Below are positions 33,930 to 43,902 of a stretch of DNA of 64,000 bases, piece by piece. Under the pieces are notes generated by a model. It searched no databases. It worked only from the letters and a program-made list of their open reading frames with translations, and was not told the DNA's origin. Origin of the DNA: Isoetes taiwanensis (lineage: Eukaryota; Streptophyta; Lycopodiopsida; Isoetales; Isoetaceae); the NCBI GenBank assembly GCA_021234155.1, contig JAJEKV010000006.1, positions 27,918,180-27,982,179 of the forward strand, written 5' to 3'. Position 1 is the stretch's first letter, and each line of letters starts with the position of its first letter. The translations under genes and the position numbers were made by a program.

Positions 33930-34645
33930 AAACAAGATGGGAAGAAGATTACTTGGAAGAATGGCACAGTAATTATACAAGAATAGGAAGTAAATGCCAT
34001 CAAGGTCTGCACGTGGAACATCAATGGATTAGAAGCACATAAAGTTGCAGCTATGGAAGATGTTCTCGTATTAATGGATATGGTTTTTTTTTTAATGGAA
34101 ACACATGAGTACGAGGAAAAGGGACTGGCTGAGATATCAAGATTTCAATTAATTATTTCTGTATGGAATAGCAAGGGATGGAGACTTAGAGGCTTTGGAA
34201 GGATTGCATGCTAGGTAAGGAGTGGACTCAAATATCTCATAAAATAGGTACCTCATATATCAAAGCATTTTATCTGTCTTGAAATCCCAGAGAATCAAAA
34301 GAATGTATATGTCTTTGGATGCTACTTCCCACCTAGAGAGTCTCTGGCATATAACGCAGAAGAAATGGATGGAGATAATTCATTCCACAGTGTAGAACAG
34401 GCTGTTTTGGAGATAGTCGGGCGGGGGGAGTGCTATTTTAATGGAAGACTTTAATGGTCGACAAACAGCCTAAGAAGCATACATGTGTGGTTCATCAGGA
34501 GATCCTATTTGGATAGAAGGAGTGAGAGAACATGAAATGCAGGAAATGGGCTGGTCACAGAGGACAGCTATCCACATGTGATGCCCCAAGGAGGACACTT
34601 GCTAAATATGTGTGCAGGCTTCGATATGATGATATATAATGCCAC
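33930..34645 (+). pseudogene. LINE apurinic-type endonuclease domain (5' part of a split LINE)
   Basis: The frame reads VCTWNINGLEAHKVAAMEDV near 34000, the exonuclease-endonuclease-phosphatase start. It continues with METHEYEE, NVYVFGCYFPPRES and, after a frame change, MEDFNGRQTA and SSGDPIWIEG near 34440-34520. This is homologous to the minus-strand LINE at 46900-48560 (IGDFNGRTAGK, SSSGDPIWMNQ), so both copies belong to one family. It breaks at about 34645 (GFDMMIYN) and resumes at about 36945. Confidence 0.75.
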
Positions 34646-36940
34646 GGTTCTACTGCGATAGCAATAGAACCGACATTCCTTGGATGGGGACGCCCCTTTT
34701 TCGCACTCTCTATTTATTCAGCCTTTTTTTTTTCGCCATCTACGCTCTCTTGAGCTAGTTTTCTCCTTCTTCTCTAGTGAAGTGAACATAGACATATATA
34801 GTCATGGAATGGAAAGGGGTAAAGAGCAAATGAAACACGGATAAGATCAGATACAGACAAACCATCAAGGGAGGGTGGGTGAAGGAAACTGGTAGGATAA
34901 AGAAGAAGGAAAAAACTAGCTCAAGAGAACACCGATGACGAAAAATGAAAAGAGGCTGAATAAATAGACGGGAACAGAGCATGCATAACTGAATAGAGAA
35001 ATGCCAACAAATGGAGCTGCTGAGATAATGAGGAGCATAGAGCAAAAAGGAGCACAACCACCCATAATGGAGCAAGTCGACTCTAATAGAATAGATTGAA
35101 AATGTGGAATAAGGACAGGGAGAAAGGAGTCCACAAGAATCACTGAAACAAAATGAAACAGAATGCATAGATGAGGCTTATAGGACATATGAAGCAAGCA
35201 GGTAACAAATCTAAAAACAGGCAAACAAAGGGTCAAAGTTTAAAAACAAAAAACATAAAATCGGATAAAAGGGGGCAAAGGAGTACCTAGATGACAAAAA
35301 GTAAAATGCTCTAAAACAAAAGAAACCTATCGACAAACTTGAACAACCAGAAATAAAGGCATAAAGTACTTGAAAATTGGAAAATATGGAAAAATTTGAG
35401 CAACCAGGCTAAACTGAGCAACCAGGCCACAGGGACAATGGGTTGGAAACGTAATAAAAGCATAGGATTAGCAAATGCAAGAAGAGAACTAGGCAGGAAA
35501 ATGGAAAATTGAAACCCATGGTACCAAAAATCTAAAGAGAGTACATAAAACATGGTAAAGAGTCAAATGAAGGCGATGGAGTTTGAAGGACTAGCTTAAG
35601 ACAATGGTACAAAGAAGGCAAGATGAAATGCAAATGGAGCAAATAAAATGACAAAAAATAAAAGAGTAAACGGAGCTAATAGGAAGCAATGGAGTGACTG
35701 AGACCAAAGGAACTTTCCGTGACAAAAAAGGGGACCGTGACAAAGTAGCAACTCAAAAAAGGATGAAGCATAGATATAGGTGAAGTGACCAAGGATACCA
35801 AAAAGCTAAGAAGCAAATAAACCACTCGCATTGGAAAGCATAGAATGTGGAAACAATATGGAGCAATGTAGCAACAAAGCAAAGCAAGTGGTTCAAAAGA
35901 AACGAAGATGCCAACAAAGACCAGCAAGATCATAGAGCAAAAAAGGGTTCTATCGACGAACAACGAAAATAAAAGCCCAAGGAACTTGGGAAAACAAGAA
36001 ACATGGAAAAAATCGACTAAAGGAGGCTAAAATCAATCTAAGACTAATAAAGCAGAGGTGAGCGGATGGACAATATAACAAACAAATTCACAGAAATCCA
36101 AATTAACAGGAATGATGACATCAAGCAACAAAGTGGAATAAGCTAGAACAACTGGAGCAAGCTAAAGAGTACTACATCGACAACGGAAATTCTGGGATTG
36201 ATAATGATGAGAGGAAGCAGATGGAACTAATGGAATAAAGCACCAACAGGAATGAAAAGGAGTGCGAACTAATATCTGTCAATAGAAACTAGCCTCCAGA
36301 GAAAGAAACAAGAATGATACCGACCCGACTGGACATCAACATAAGTCAAATGGAGCCACCAAGAATGAGAGGAGTATAGAGCGAGCCACTTCAATGAGAG
36401 GATATCGAGCAAAAAGAACTAAGAGAAGTTAGGTGAAACGATAGACCGTGACTTGATCAATATAAATAGAGTAAATAGAGAAATTGACATATAAATGAAA
36501 GAAAAGAAAAATGTGTTTCCGGAAGACCAAAGATCATGTCTTTACCATGTTGAGATGGGCCTGCCTCCTCACACCTACACTAAAATAATGGACCAACAAC
36601 AGAGCCATGGCACCAAGGGAACCAATGTGGCCAAGCAACCACGGAAGCAAAACTTTAATACCCGGCCACCGTAAGTCGCTGGAGTTGATGTCTTGATTGT
36701 AACATTTGTATCCAGAGCCAAACAACACATGTCAATTGCAAATATAGAGGGACAAAAACGGGTATGTTATAATAGATGGCCATAGTTTAAAAAGGTAAAA
36801 AGGGGAGAAAAGGTGACCACCCCAATATCAGGGGTGCTACCATTGGTCCGAAGGCCCACAACTAAGCAACCAAATGGGCATGACCGTGAGCGTACCGGCC
36901 CTGCTCCTATTGGCCGACATATATGTTGTCATAGGACCCA
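34646..36940. mobile_element. Insertion of ~2.3 kb splitting the LINE, nature unknown
   Basis: LINE homology stops at 34645 and resumes at 36945, so the sequence between is an insert. AATG occurs at both junctions and may be a short target duplication. The plus strand is A/G-rich (34800-36480) with repeated words such as AATGGAGCAA. The long minus-strand frames (for example 137 codons at 35168-34755) are a by-product of that composition. No transposase or RT motif is seen, so this would be a non-autonomous element. Confidence 0.5.
34698..34973. repeat. Inverted repeat with ~75-base arms inside the insert
   Basis: CTATTTATTCAGCC and TCTCTTGAGCTAGTTTTCTC (34707-34768) reappear inverted at 34900-34973 (GAAAAAACTAGCTCAAGAGA, GGCTGAATAAATAG). 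The spacer is about 130 bases. Confidence 0.75.
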
Positions 36941-36944
36941 TCAT

Positions 36945-37740
36945 AGGAATGGACCTGCCCAATTTCCTGGAATATGAAAATGCACATCCATTGGTCGTGG
37001 ATCAAGTGTTGTCGATTATTTGATTGCTAATACTCGCTTGTCTAATGATATTACCGAATTTCATGTGTTGGAGGAATGTTTGGAATCCGTTCATGTGCCA
37101 ATAACAATCAAATTGAAGATTGCAAAAAGCAAATGGCAGGAGATAGAAACAAAAACGCAAGATACACATGTGACCGTTCATAAGAGTAAGGCGGAAAAAT
37201 ACAAGAAACTATGTGAAAAAAAGGCAGAAAACATTCGATGGGCTGATATGAATAGCGCAGATGATATCATCTTACATTTGACATCCATTATAGCAGATGA
37301 ATGCTCTATTCAAGTGAGAAAAGTGAAAGGATTAAGTTGTAACGGACGGTTTGATGAGGAGTGCAAAGCTATAAGAGTAAAATGTAAAAGGGTAGTAGGG
37401 AAAGCTATTAAAGGGCACTTTTAGAACGTAGTACTTCAAACTAAGAAAAAAAGAAAAAAAAGGCATTTTACAAAGAAGAAACATAATGATTTTGTGAATG
37501 AGCTCTTATTAGACCCGCACAAATTTTGGAACAGACTATGCAGCAAGTCTCAAAGCATATCGAAACTAGAAACACCCACTATATTACATAAAAGGTGTGG
37601 AAGATTAGATGCATAAAGGGGAAGAGATAATGCTCTTTAGTAAAGACGACAGACGTGCTCTGTGGGAATATACGCTTATAAATAATAATATTCCTCGACC
37701 TCTGCCACTATATAAGTCTACCCTTGTAGCCTTCTATACC
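36945..37740 (+). pseudogene. LINE continuation between endonuclease and RT
   Basis: After the insert, GRGSSVVDYLIANTRLSNDI (36990-37050) resumes the endonuclease end. A 134-codon frame (37020-37424) then covers the linker: VHVPITIKLK, SKWQEIETK, CNGRFDEECKAIRVKCKRVV. The minus-strand copy has the matching RFDEECKLKR. Stops follow at 37424. Further pieces (NDFVNELLLDPHKFWNRLC near 37490-37550) lead towards an RT that is not present. The LINE is cut off by the LTR-like segment at about 37755. Confidence 0.65.
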
Positions 37741-37754
37741 TTAGGAAGTGGCAA

Positions 37755-39281
37755 TGGGTGCACATCTAAGTTAAATGTTTAACTTAGATAACCTTAGGAT
37801 AAGGCCCATTTCCACATGGCCTTATCCTATTGGGAAACTGCCACACGGCCCCACCCCATTGGTGCCACGTGGCATCCCATGTGGACCCTAACTTATATTA
37901 CCCCAAACCCTAACCCTAGACCTTTTTCCCCGACCGCACTGAGACTCATCTACGCACTCGGAACTCCGTTTCGAGCATCGTTCGTCGTGGCATAGCCTGG
38001 TGCATCAGCCCCCGAGGTGTGTGCACGATCTTGGAGGGAGCACGGCTTCGACCACGTCAAGGAGCATGGAGACCCCAGGAATGGGAGGGAGCGCTTCGGG
38101 AGCAGGTATTTGGAGTAGAGTCCATAGTAGTTCATCTGGAAGTTAGCACTCCATATGGGTCAGTATGTTGTATCTAGTGTAGAGCCATCCTAGAACCCTT
38201 ATTGAATATCTCAAACCCTAATCAAGGAACCCTAACTGTAAGTTAGATATGTATGATTAGGTTAAGATGTTCTTATGATTATTCTCATGATATGATGTTA
38301 TGTGATGATGGTTGATCATGTTTGCTCCTCTTGTATTGGGAAGGGGGGGTAGAGACCTAGGGCCATATGTAGTATGCTCCTAGTTTAGATCCCTTAGTTC
38401 CTATTAGTTGTGGCCTGTGCATAAGAGCCCACCGGGCTATTGGGGCTATGATGTGACTCAGCACCACACAAACGGGCTAGAGGCAACGATGGGGGATCCC
38501 TACCGAAAGCTGGCTAATGGGATCCCATAGCTGCCAGGCCTATGGTCAGCCACTTTGTGTGGGCCTGCATGGGTCCAACACCTCCCCATGGAGCAATGGT
38601 GTCACCGCCTCCTCGTGAGTTGCAAGTGTTGGCTTGGCTCCCGCTTTGGGGGTTAAGCCTGTACCAATCATGTATCGCTTCTAGCCGCTCATGGAACCTC
38701 TAGACCCCGGGGAGGGGAGATGGAACTCTTCCTGCCTCGACGGACTGGGGAGATGCAACTTGGAGTAGTCCCGATGGGTGATACCATGGGATTGCGTATC
38801 CGGAAGGCTAGAGTCATGCCAGAGCCCGATCTAGCTCATTCCCTCGCAGCATGCAATGTGAGGGGCTGATGGAGTGGTTAACCCTAGCCATTGTCTATAG
38901 CCAGCCCCGCCATTGTTATGAATCGGATCGCTTTATCCTCGAGGCCTAGCCGGGCCGGCCATCCTCCTTATGAGTCCGGAGCCACGCGTTTCATGTTTTA
39001 TGGCATATGCATATCTTCTTTGTATTGTGGATACGTGGATGGGCTATCCTTCGAGGTAGTATGATGTATTGTTATTACTAGTTCTAACGTGGTTTATGCC
39101 CTGTGATAGGAGCCCATAGGGGAAGGGCGCAGTTAAGACACCTTTCGGTATCCCCCTTCCGCACTAGGGTCACCCCCATAGTTATGATAGAAAATGTGAT
39201 CCGTAGGGGCGGTCAAGGACCCGATGGGGATTTCTCATGGCGTACTTCCGGGCCGTGATATTTAGCATTTGGAGCATCACA
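37755..39281 (+). repeat. Putative 5' LTR
   Basis: A primer binding site at 39283 implies an LTR ending at about 39281 (...CATCACA). A possible TG start lies at 37755, which would give about 1.5 kb starting TG and ending CA. TATA-like CTTATATTA occurs at 37890-37898, followed by CCCTAACCCTAG. No second copy was found in the window, so the left boundary and LTR identity are inferred from the primer site alone. Confidence 0.4.
37764..37829. repeat. Two adjacent perfect palindromes
   Basis: ATCTAAGTTAAA-TG-TTTAACTTAGAT (37764-37789) and TAGGATAAGGCC with an 11-base loop and GGCCTTATCCTA (37795-37829). Both have exact 12-base arms and are separated by 5 bases. They lie at the start of the LTR-like segment. 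Confidence 0.95.
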
Positions 39282-39282
39282 A

Positions 39283-39294
39283 TGGTATCAGAGC
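39283..39294 (+). promoter_or_regulatory. Primer binding site for initiator tRNA-Met
   Basis: TGGTATCAGAGC is the standard 12-base complement of the plant initiator tRNA-Met 3' end used by most plant LTR retrotransposons. It lies one base after the proposed LTR end. Confidence 0.85.
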
Positions 39295-39297
39295 GAT

Positions 39298-39317
39298 GTT
39301 CTTGGTTGACCAAGAAC
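39298..39317 (+). repeat. Perfect hairpin next to the primer binding site
   Basis: GTTCTTGGT-TG-ACCAAGAAC: nine paired bases and a 2-base loop, starting three bases after the primer site. It could affect reverse-transcription start, dimerisation or packaging; this is inferred. Confidence 0.9.
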
Positions 39318-39854
39318 TAGCACTGACCATGTCCCTGAAAGTAGTCTAACAGGCCTAATAGGGTGTGAAATGAAAAATTTCCACCATGGAACCTCGAAAA
39401 TAGGGAAAAAAAATTTCTCCTAGGTAGTGGGTCCGTAAGAATAGGCTAAGTTGTTAGATGAGGAAAAAAGAATGAGTCAAATTTTGGAGTGAAAATTATG
39501 CATTAGCATCAGATTTCACCTAAAATGGGTCAAAGAATCATACCAATCCGAGACCTGGGTGAAAAATGGCGCAAATTCATAGTTAATACTTCAAACCATT
39601 AGGAAAAATTCAAAATTATAAGTATAATACGTTATTAAGTATATATTAATAAATAAGTATATATTAATAATTAGTTATATTGGAGTAATTAATAAGGGGG
39701 GGCTAATTATTAGACCTATTAATGGTAGGGGAATATTCCCTAGAGCATCTTCCTTTTTAAATATCTTCTTGCCACCTCATTTCCCCCCAAACCTTGCCTA
39801 CAACCTTCTCTCTCTTGGTCATCCTTACGTCATTAGTTTCCCTATCCGTAAGAT
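39318..39854 (+). other. Untranslated leader between primer site and ORF
   Basis: About 540 bases, AT-rich (TATATTAATAATTAG at 39658-39675), with no frame of note. It is typical of an LTR-retrotransposon leader. A TAA at 39849-39851 lies in frame two codons before the ATG of the following ORF. Confidence 0.55.
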
Positions 39855-41018
39855 ATGACAAGAACGAAACAAACATATAGGAAGTATAGCCCAAGGCAGA
39901 CCCCCTCGATGGTGGCGGCAGCAGCTAGAGGTCACGGAAAGCAAATCCCAGAGCACGTGCGACCAGGGCGGGAGGAAGAGTCGTCTTCTTCAACAGATGA
40001 GACCTTCCATGCATCACAGGAGGAGCCCCAGAGCAGTTCCTCGTCGGTCGAGACACAGCAGACCGACGAGACCATCCACATCGGTACTCTCTCGGGACAG
40101 GAGGGAGATCAGGAGGAGGACCGCCGGGAGGAGGAGCACCAGGGAGACGAGCAGCAGCAGCAAGACCAGCCCCAGCAGGATCAGCAAATAGCCCCTTCTT
40201 CAAGCAAAAAGAAGAAGGGGAAGGAGAAAGTGACAAGGTGGCCGGAAGAGACGGCGGCCAGAAAGAAAAGGGAGAGGGAGCAGAAGGAGAAGGAGCGAAG
40301 GAAGAAAGCGAGGAGAGATAGGCCGCAGGGCACAATGACCATTGAAGAACCTCGCCCACGCGAGGAAGTCGTGGAGGAGGAGGACGAGGAAGAAGACGAA
40401 GAGGAGGAAGATGAAGAGGAGGAGCAGGTCCAGGGGAAACCTTCAGACCCCAACGCACGCCCACCCTACCCTAAGTGGCCTAAGCCACCTAAGGTAGTGA
40501 AGAAGCAGAAGGTGGGCGAGCGCGAATTCACGCTCCGACAGGACCGGGAATTCAAGCACAGAATGAAGGTGTACAAGGAGTACCTCCGTCGCTGGACGAG
40601 ATACAATGATTGGTACTGTAAGCAGAACGTGAAGAAGTTTGTGAAGGGGGGGTCGCCCAAGAACCAGCCCAAGCCGCCGCCACCCAGGCCGGAGAAGCCG
40701 AAGAAGGTCCACCACGGACCTAACTCCCTAAGACGCCGGGTATTTAGGAGATTAGCACTTTCAACAAGCAGTACTATCTCCGATCCGAAAAGGAGCCCTT
40801 TGAGCTCCTTCTGGGAGATCATGCGTGAGTTCTGGACTGATTATAGGGTGACACCCCTAACCACCCGCCCTACAGAGGTACAGAGGCAGCTAAATCAGCT
40901 CTTTGAAGAGGGAAATCTTTTGCGCCATCCACGCCAAGCTGCAACCGCTATGCCCAAGAACTCAGATTTGGCGGAGGATCCGGCAGAAAGAGAGGCCCTA
41001 AGGCCTCAAGTTTTGTAA
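39855..41018 (+). CDS. Histone H3-like protein with long low-complexity insert, in the gag position
   Basis: Intact, 387 codons. The start is fixed by an in-frame TAA at 39849. Residues 1-10, MTRTKQTYRK, match the H3 tail MARTKQTARK at 8 of 10 positions, including the K4 and R8-K9 contexts. Residues 40-112 are Ser/Glu/Gln-rich; 117-154 are Lys/Arg-rich (KKKKGKEK, RERRKK-like); 169-190 are nearly all Glu/Asp; 200-285 are Pro/Lys-rich with an aromatic helix-like stretch at 226-262. Residues 283-383 align with the H3 fold. SLRRRVFRR matches ALREIRKYQ, and EIMREFWTDYR matches REIAQDFKTDLR. A 33-residue block without gaps matches LFEEGNLL to LFEDTNLC and TAMPKNSDLA to TIMPKDIQLA. It lies 560 bases after a tRNA-Met primer site. 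It has no zinc knuckle and no recognisable capsid. H3 homology is a by-eye inference; nucleosome incorporation is unproven. Confidence 0.75.
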   Translation: MTRTKQTYRKYSPRQTPSMVAAAARGHGKQIPEHVRPGREEESSSSTDETFHASQEEPQSSSSSVETQQTDETIHIGTLSGQEGDQEEDRREEEHQGDEQQQQDQPQQDQQIAPSSSKKKKGKEKVTRWPEETAARKKREREQKEKERRKKARRDRPQGTMTIEEPRPREEVVEEEDEEEDEEEEDEEEEQVQGKPSDPNARPPYPKWPKPPKVVKKQKVGEREFTLRQDREFKHRMKVYKEYLRRWTRYNDWYCKQNVKKFVKGGSPKNQPKPPPPRPEKPKKVHHGPNSLRRRVFRRLALSTSSTISDPKRSPLSSFWEIMREFWTDYRVTPLTTRPTEVQRQLNQLFEEGNLLRHPRQAATAMPKNSDLAEDPAEREALRPQVL

Positions 41019-41380
41019 TTATCTTAATATTAAACTTTTTCAATGTAGTTAATCTTTTCATATCATTATATTTATAAAATTATTCTATGTGTCCTGTGGG
41101 AAACGATGCACCCATGGTTTATATAATGTGCTAAAAATATGTGACATGCTTTTTTGCCGCCGAATTGGGGGTAAACGGGTTATGTGGCTAAACCCCGCCA
41201 TTGATTATGGATGGGTCATGCATGGGGCATGCATGGCCATGTATGAGGGCATGCAACACATCCCCGACCATTGGATCAAAAGGGGAGTCAAAATCATGGC
41301 CCTTGATTTTTATCAAGAACGCGGTAAGGAAGCTTCCTCCCAAAGTGGGATTTCCAGGTAACCAATCTCCACCTTTAGAT
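41019..41380 (+). other. Segment between the H3-like ORF and the purine tract
   Basis: Contains a 90-codon frame (41089-41361) with no recognised motif. GATCAAAAGGGG followed by a related ATTTTTATC stretch occurs at 41274 and again at 41378, a 104-base-period direct repeat that includes the purine tract. Confidence 0.4.
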
Positions 41381-41381
41381 C

Positions 41382-41398
41382 AAAAGGGGGAGGAGAAA
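41382..41398 (+). promoter_or_regulatory. Polypurine-tract-like sequence
   Basis: AAAAGGGGGAGGAGAAA, 17 purines, looks like the plus-strand primer of an LTR retrotransposon. A 3' LTR beginning with TG should follow, but Ty3 pol sequence follows within about 40 bases instead. Either the element is truncated here or this is an internal tract. Confidence 0.4.
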
Positions 41399-41439
41399 TC
41401 CTAGCCATTCATTTTTTTATTAAATTAGAGTTTTTTATT

Positions 41440-41878
41440 TAAAGGAGCCAGAGACCTTAATGAAGAGACTGATGCGCTGTGTAAGAGTGTTTTGCTCGAG
41501 CATCTAGCAGAGGGAGCTGTCAAGGAAGAAGAAATGGAAGAAGAAGACTTGAGGCAGCTACACCCTATACTAGTCATCAATGCCAATGCTGAAAAAGAGG
41601 TAAAAGAGTTGAAGATTGAGAAAAATGGTAAGGAAAGAACTTTGTTTGTAGGAGACTTGTTTAAAGAGGAAAATAGAAGTAAGGTTACTCAAATGTTTGA
41701 TGATTGGAAAGATGTGTTTGCTTGGGACTACAATGAACTTGTAGGAGTGGATAGGAATGTGTGTGAATTTGAAATTAAAGTTAAAAACGATGTGAGACCC
41801 TGTTACAGCAAAAAGCTAAGGAGAATTAATGTTGCCTTGTTAGATCCGGATCAAGGAAGAGTTGTGCAAGATATGTGA
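41440..41878 (+). pseudogene. Ty3-type pol: region before the RT
   Basis: The frame contains LKIEKNGKERTLFVGDLF and then DDWKDVFAWDYNELVGVD. The second is the xDVFAWxYxxLxGxD motif that precedes RT in plant Ty3 (Tat/Athila-like) polyproteins. The frame stops at 41878, but similar sequence resumes downstream. No protease DT/SG motif was found. Confidence 0.75.
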
Positions 41879-41986
41879 GATAGTGAATCCGTGAGAGTGG
41901 TTGTCATGCATAGTTCCCCGGGAAAAGAAAAATAAAACCATAAGAAAATTGACTATAGGGATTTAAACAAAGCCATCGGTCAAGGA

Positions 41987-42958
41987 TTGTTATCCTTTAC
42001 CCTTCTTGGAGCAAGTTTTACATGTCGCAGGTGGAAGGAAATCTATTCATTCTTGGATGGATTTTCAGGCTTCAATCAAATCAGCATAAAAGAGGAAGAT
42101 CAAGCAAAGACAGCTTTCATCACTCCTTGGGGTACCTATGCAATGAAGAGAATGCCATTTGGTTTGATGAATGCCTCAGCTACATTCCAAAGGGCTATGG
42201 ATACCATATTCAAAGACATGGCCCCGATCGGGCCTCGTAGTATTTCGATGATCTGCGGCTTAGGTACTTTGCTAAGTGATCATTTTGCTGATCTCACTAA
42301 GGTTTTTTCTCTGTGCAGAAAAGGAGGAGTAAGTCTTAATCCAAAGAAGTGTCTATTCATGTGCTCAAAAGGAGACCTGCTAGGGCACGAAGTCTCAACA
42401 CAAGGGATACAAGTTGCAGAGAGTAAAGTGGATGCTTTGAAGAAACTCACACCACCCAAAACTATCAAACAGGTAAAAAGTTTTTTAGGTATGACAAGCT
42501 TTCTGAGGATGTACATACCACACTTTTCTCACACCACAAGTCCTATCTCAAATCTGACCAAAATAGGAAAGTTCTCCAAACATGAGAGCAAGCATATCCA
42601 AGTCCAATGGACTGAAGAACACCAGCATGCCTTTGAAAAAATCATTCAAGCCATATCTGAATCTACTCTACTGAAACCGCCTGATCCCAAGAAACCATTC
42701 CAAGCTTACATAAGTGTTACCAATAGGGCTATAGGAGCAGTTTTGCTTCAGGATGAAATGATAATAACATTTGCAAGCAAAGTATGGTCTGACACAGAGT
42801 TGAGATATTCCAGACTTGAAAAGAGTGCAGCAGCCCTAATATTTTTGATTGATAGGCAAGGTCATGTTTTCCAGAATAGCAAGTTAGTTGTCTCTATGAA
42901 ACAAAATCCCATGGCTCTCCTTTTTGCAAAAAAAAAAACAAATTGCCAAAATATGTAG
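41987..42958 (+). pseudogene. Ty3-type reverse transcriptase and start of RNase H
   Basis: RT motifs in order: FLDGFSGFNQI, TAFITPWGTYAMKRMPFGLM, NASATFQRAMD. The YxDD box survives only in another frame (YFDDL near 42250), so a frameshift breaks the palm. The thumb and connection follow (GVSLNPKKC, LGHEV, VKSFLGMTSFLRMYIPHFS), then RNase H (FQAYISVTNRAIGAVLLQ, TELRYSRLEKSAAALIF). One 323-codon frame covers most of it, so the decay is moderate. Confidence 0.9.
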
Positions 42959-43640
42959 ATGGGCATGCAGAGTACAAGCATATGATATCACCATTAAAGT
43001 GGTAAGTCTGGTCAATGACCCGAGTGCCTATTTACCTAACATGTTTTTTGAACATGAAGACCAGGAAGGAATAGAAGACTCAGAGGCTGATAATAATTGT
43101 AGCCTAGTCATGAGCAGCACTGAAGAACAGGATTGGCAAGAGGACATCAGGAAATACTTGGAGACTAAAGAAGTGCCAGCAGACATGAAGTCCAGCCAAC
43201 TGAGAAGGTTCAAAGAAAAATGTGGTAAATTTAGACTAATAGATGATGTGTTGTGCAGGGTTAACAAAGAGGGAGTGCTGATGAGATGCGTGGATAAGGA
43301 AGAAGCCCAACTGGTTCTTGAAGCTTGTCATGAAGGAGTGTGTGGAGGGCATTATGCAGCCAGACACAACAAAGAAAAAGAAAATTTCGAGGTCGTTACT
43401 ATTGGCCATCCTTATTCAAAGATCGCTATGATATAATCAAATGTTGTCACAAGTGCCGTGTTTTTGGTAAAAAGAATTTCAAGAACCAAAGACCTCTTAC
43501 AGCTTATAGTATCCCTCGACCCTTCCATGTTTGGGGGTTAGACTTTATAGGACCCATAGACCCACCTTCATCTCGCCAAAGATGAATTTATCTTGGTTGC
43601 CATTGATTATTTTCACCAAATGGTAATAAGCTGTCCCCAT
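42924..43640 (+). pseudogene. Ty3-type RNase H end and integrase zinc-binding/catalytic start
   Basis: After a frame change in a poly-A stretch (42928-42940) the frame reads ARICRW-like, YDITIKVVSLVNDPSAYLP, and then an acidic linker. The HHCC zinc-binding motif follows: CHEGVCGGHYAARH at 43327-43370 and, in the next frame, CCHKCRVFGK. The integrase core begins FHVWGLDFIGPIDPP (43525-43566), with the first catalytic Asp, then ILVAIDYF. Confidence 0.85.
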
Positions 43641-43902
43641 TAAGGCAAGCAAATGCCTTAACCATCGCATGCGATTTCTTCATGAGAACATATGTGCAAG
43701 GTTTGGAATTCCTTTTGAAAATCATCTCGATAGGGCACTCAATTTATGAATGAGGTTATTGCCACATTGCTAAACACCCTCAAAGTAAAACACACAAAAA
43801 GCTCGCCTATTATCCCTCAAGGCAATGGCCAAGTTTCAATCCACCAACAAGGTCTTAAAGTCTATCTTGCAAAAAAAAAAACTATAGCAAGATCAAAGAA
43901 AG

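Noticed and set aside
34755-35963. Minus-strand hydrophobic frames suggesting membrane proteins
   Set aside because: The plus strand is A/G-rich, so the minus strand reads as Phe/Leu/Ser; no family motif and no start context.
37905-37921. AAACCCTAACCCTAG, telomere-like
   Set aside because: Only about two units, within the LTR-like segment; not a telomeric array.
39925-40822. Minus-strand frames of 90-179 codons
   Set aside because: Antisense shadows of the H3-like ORF, caused by its purine-rich repeats.
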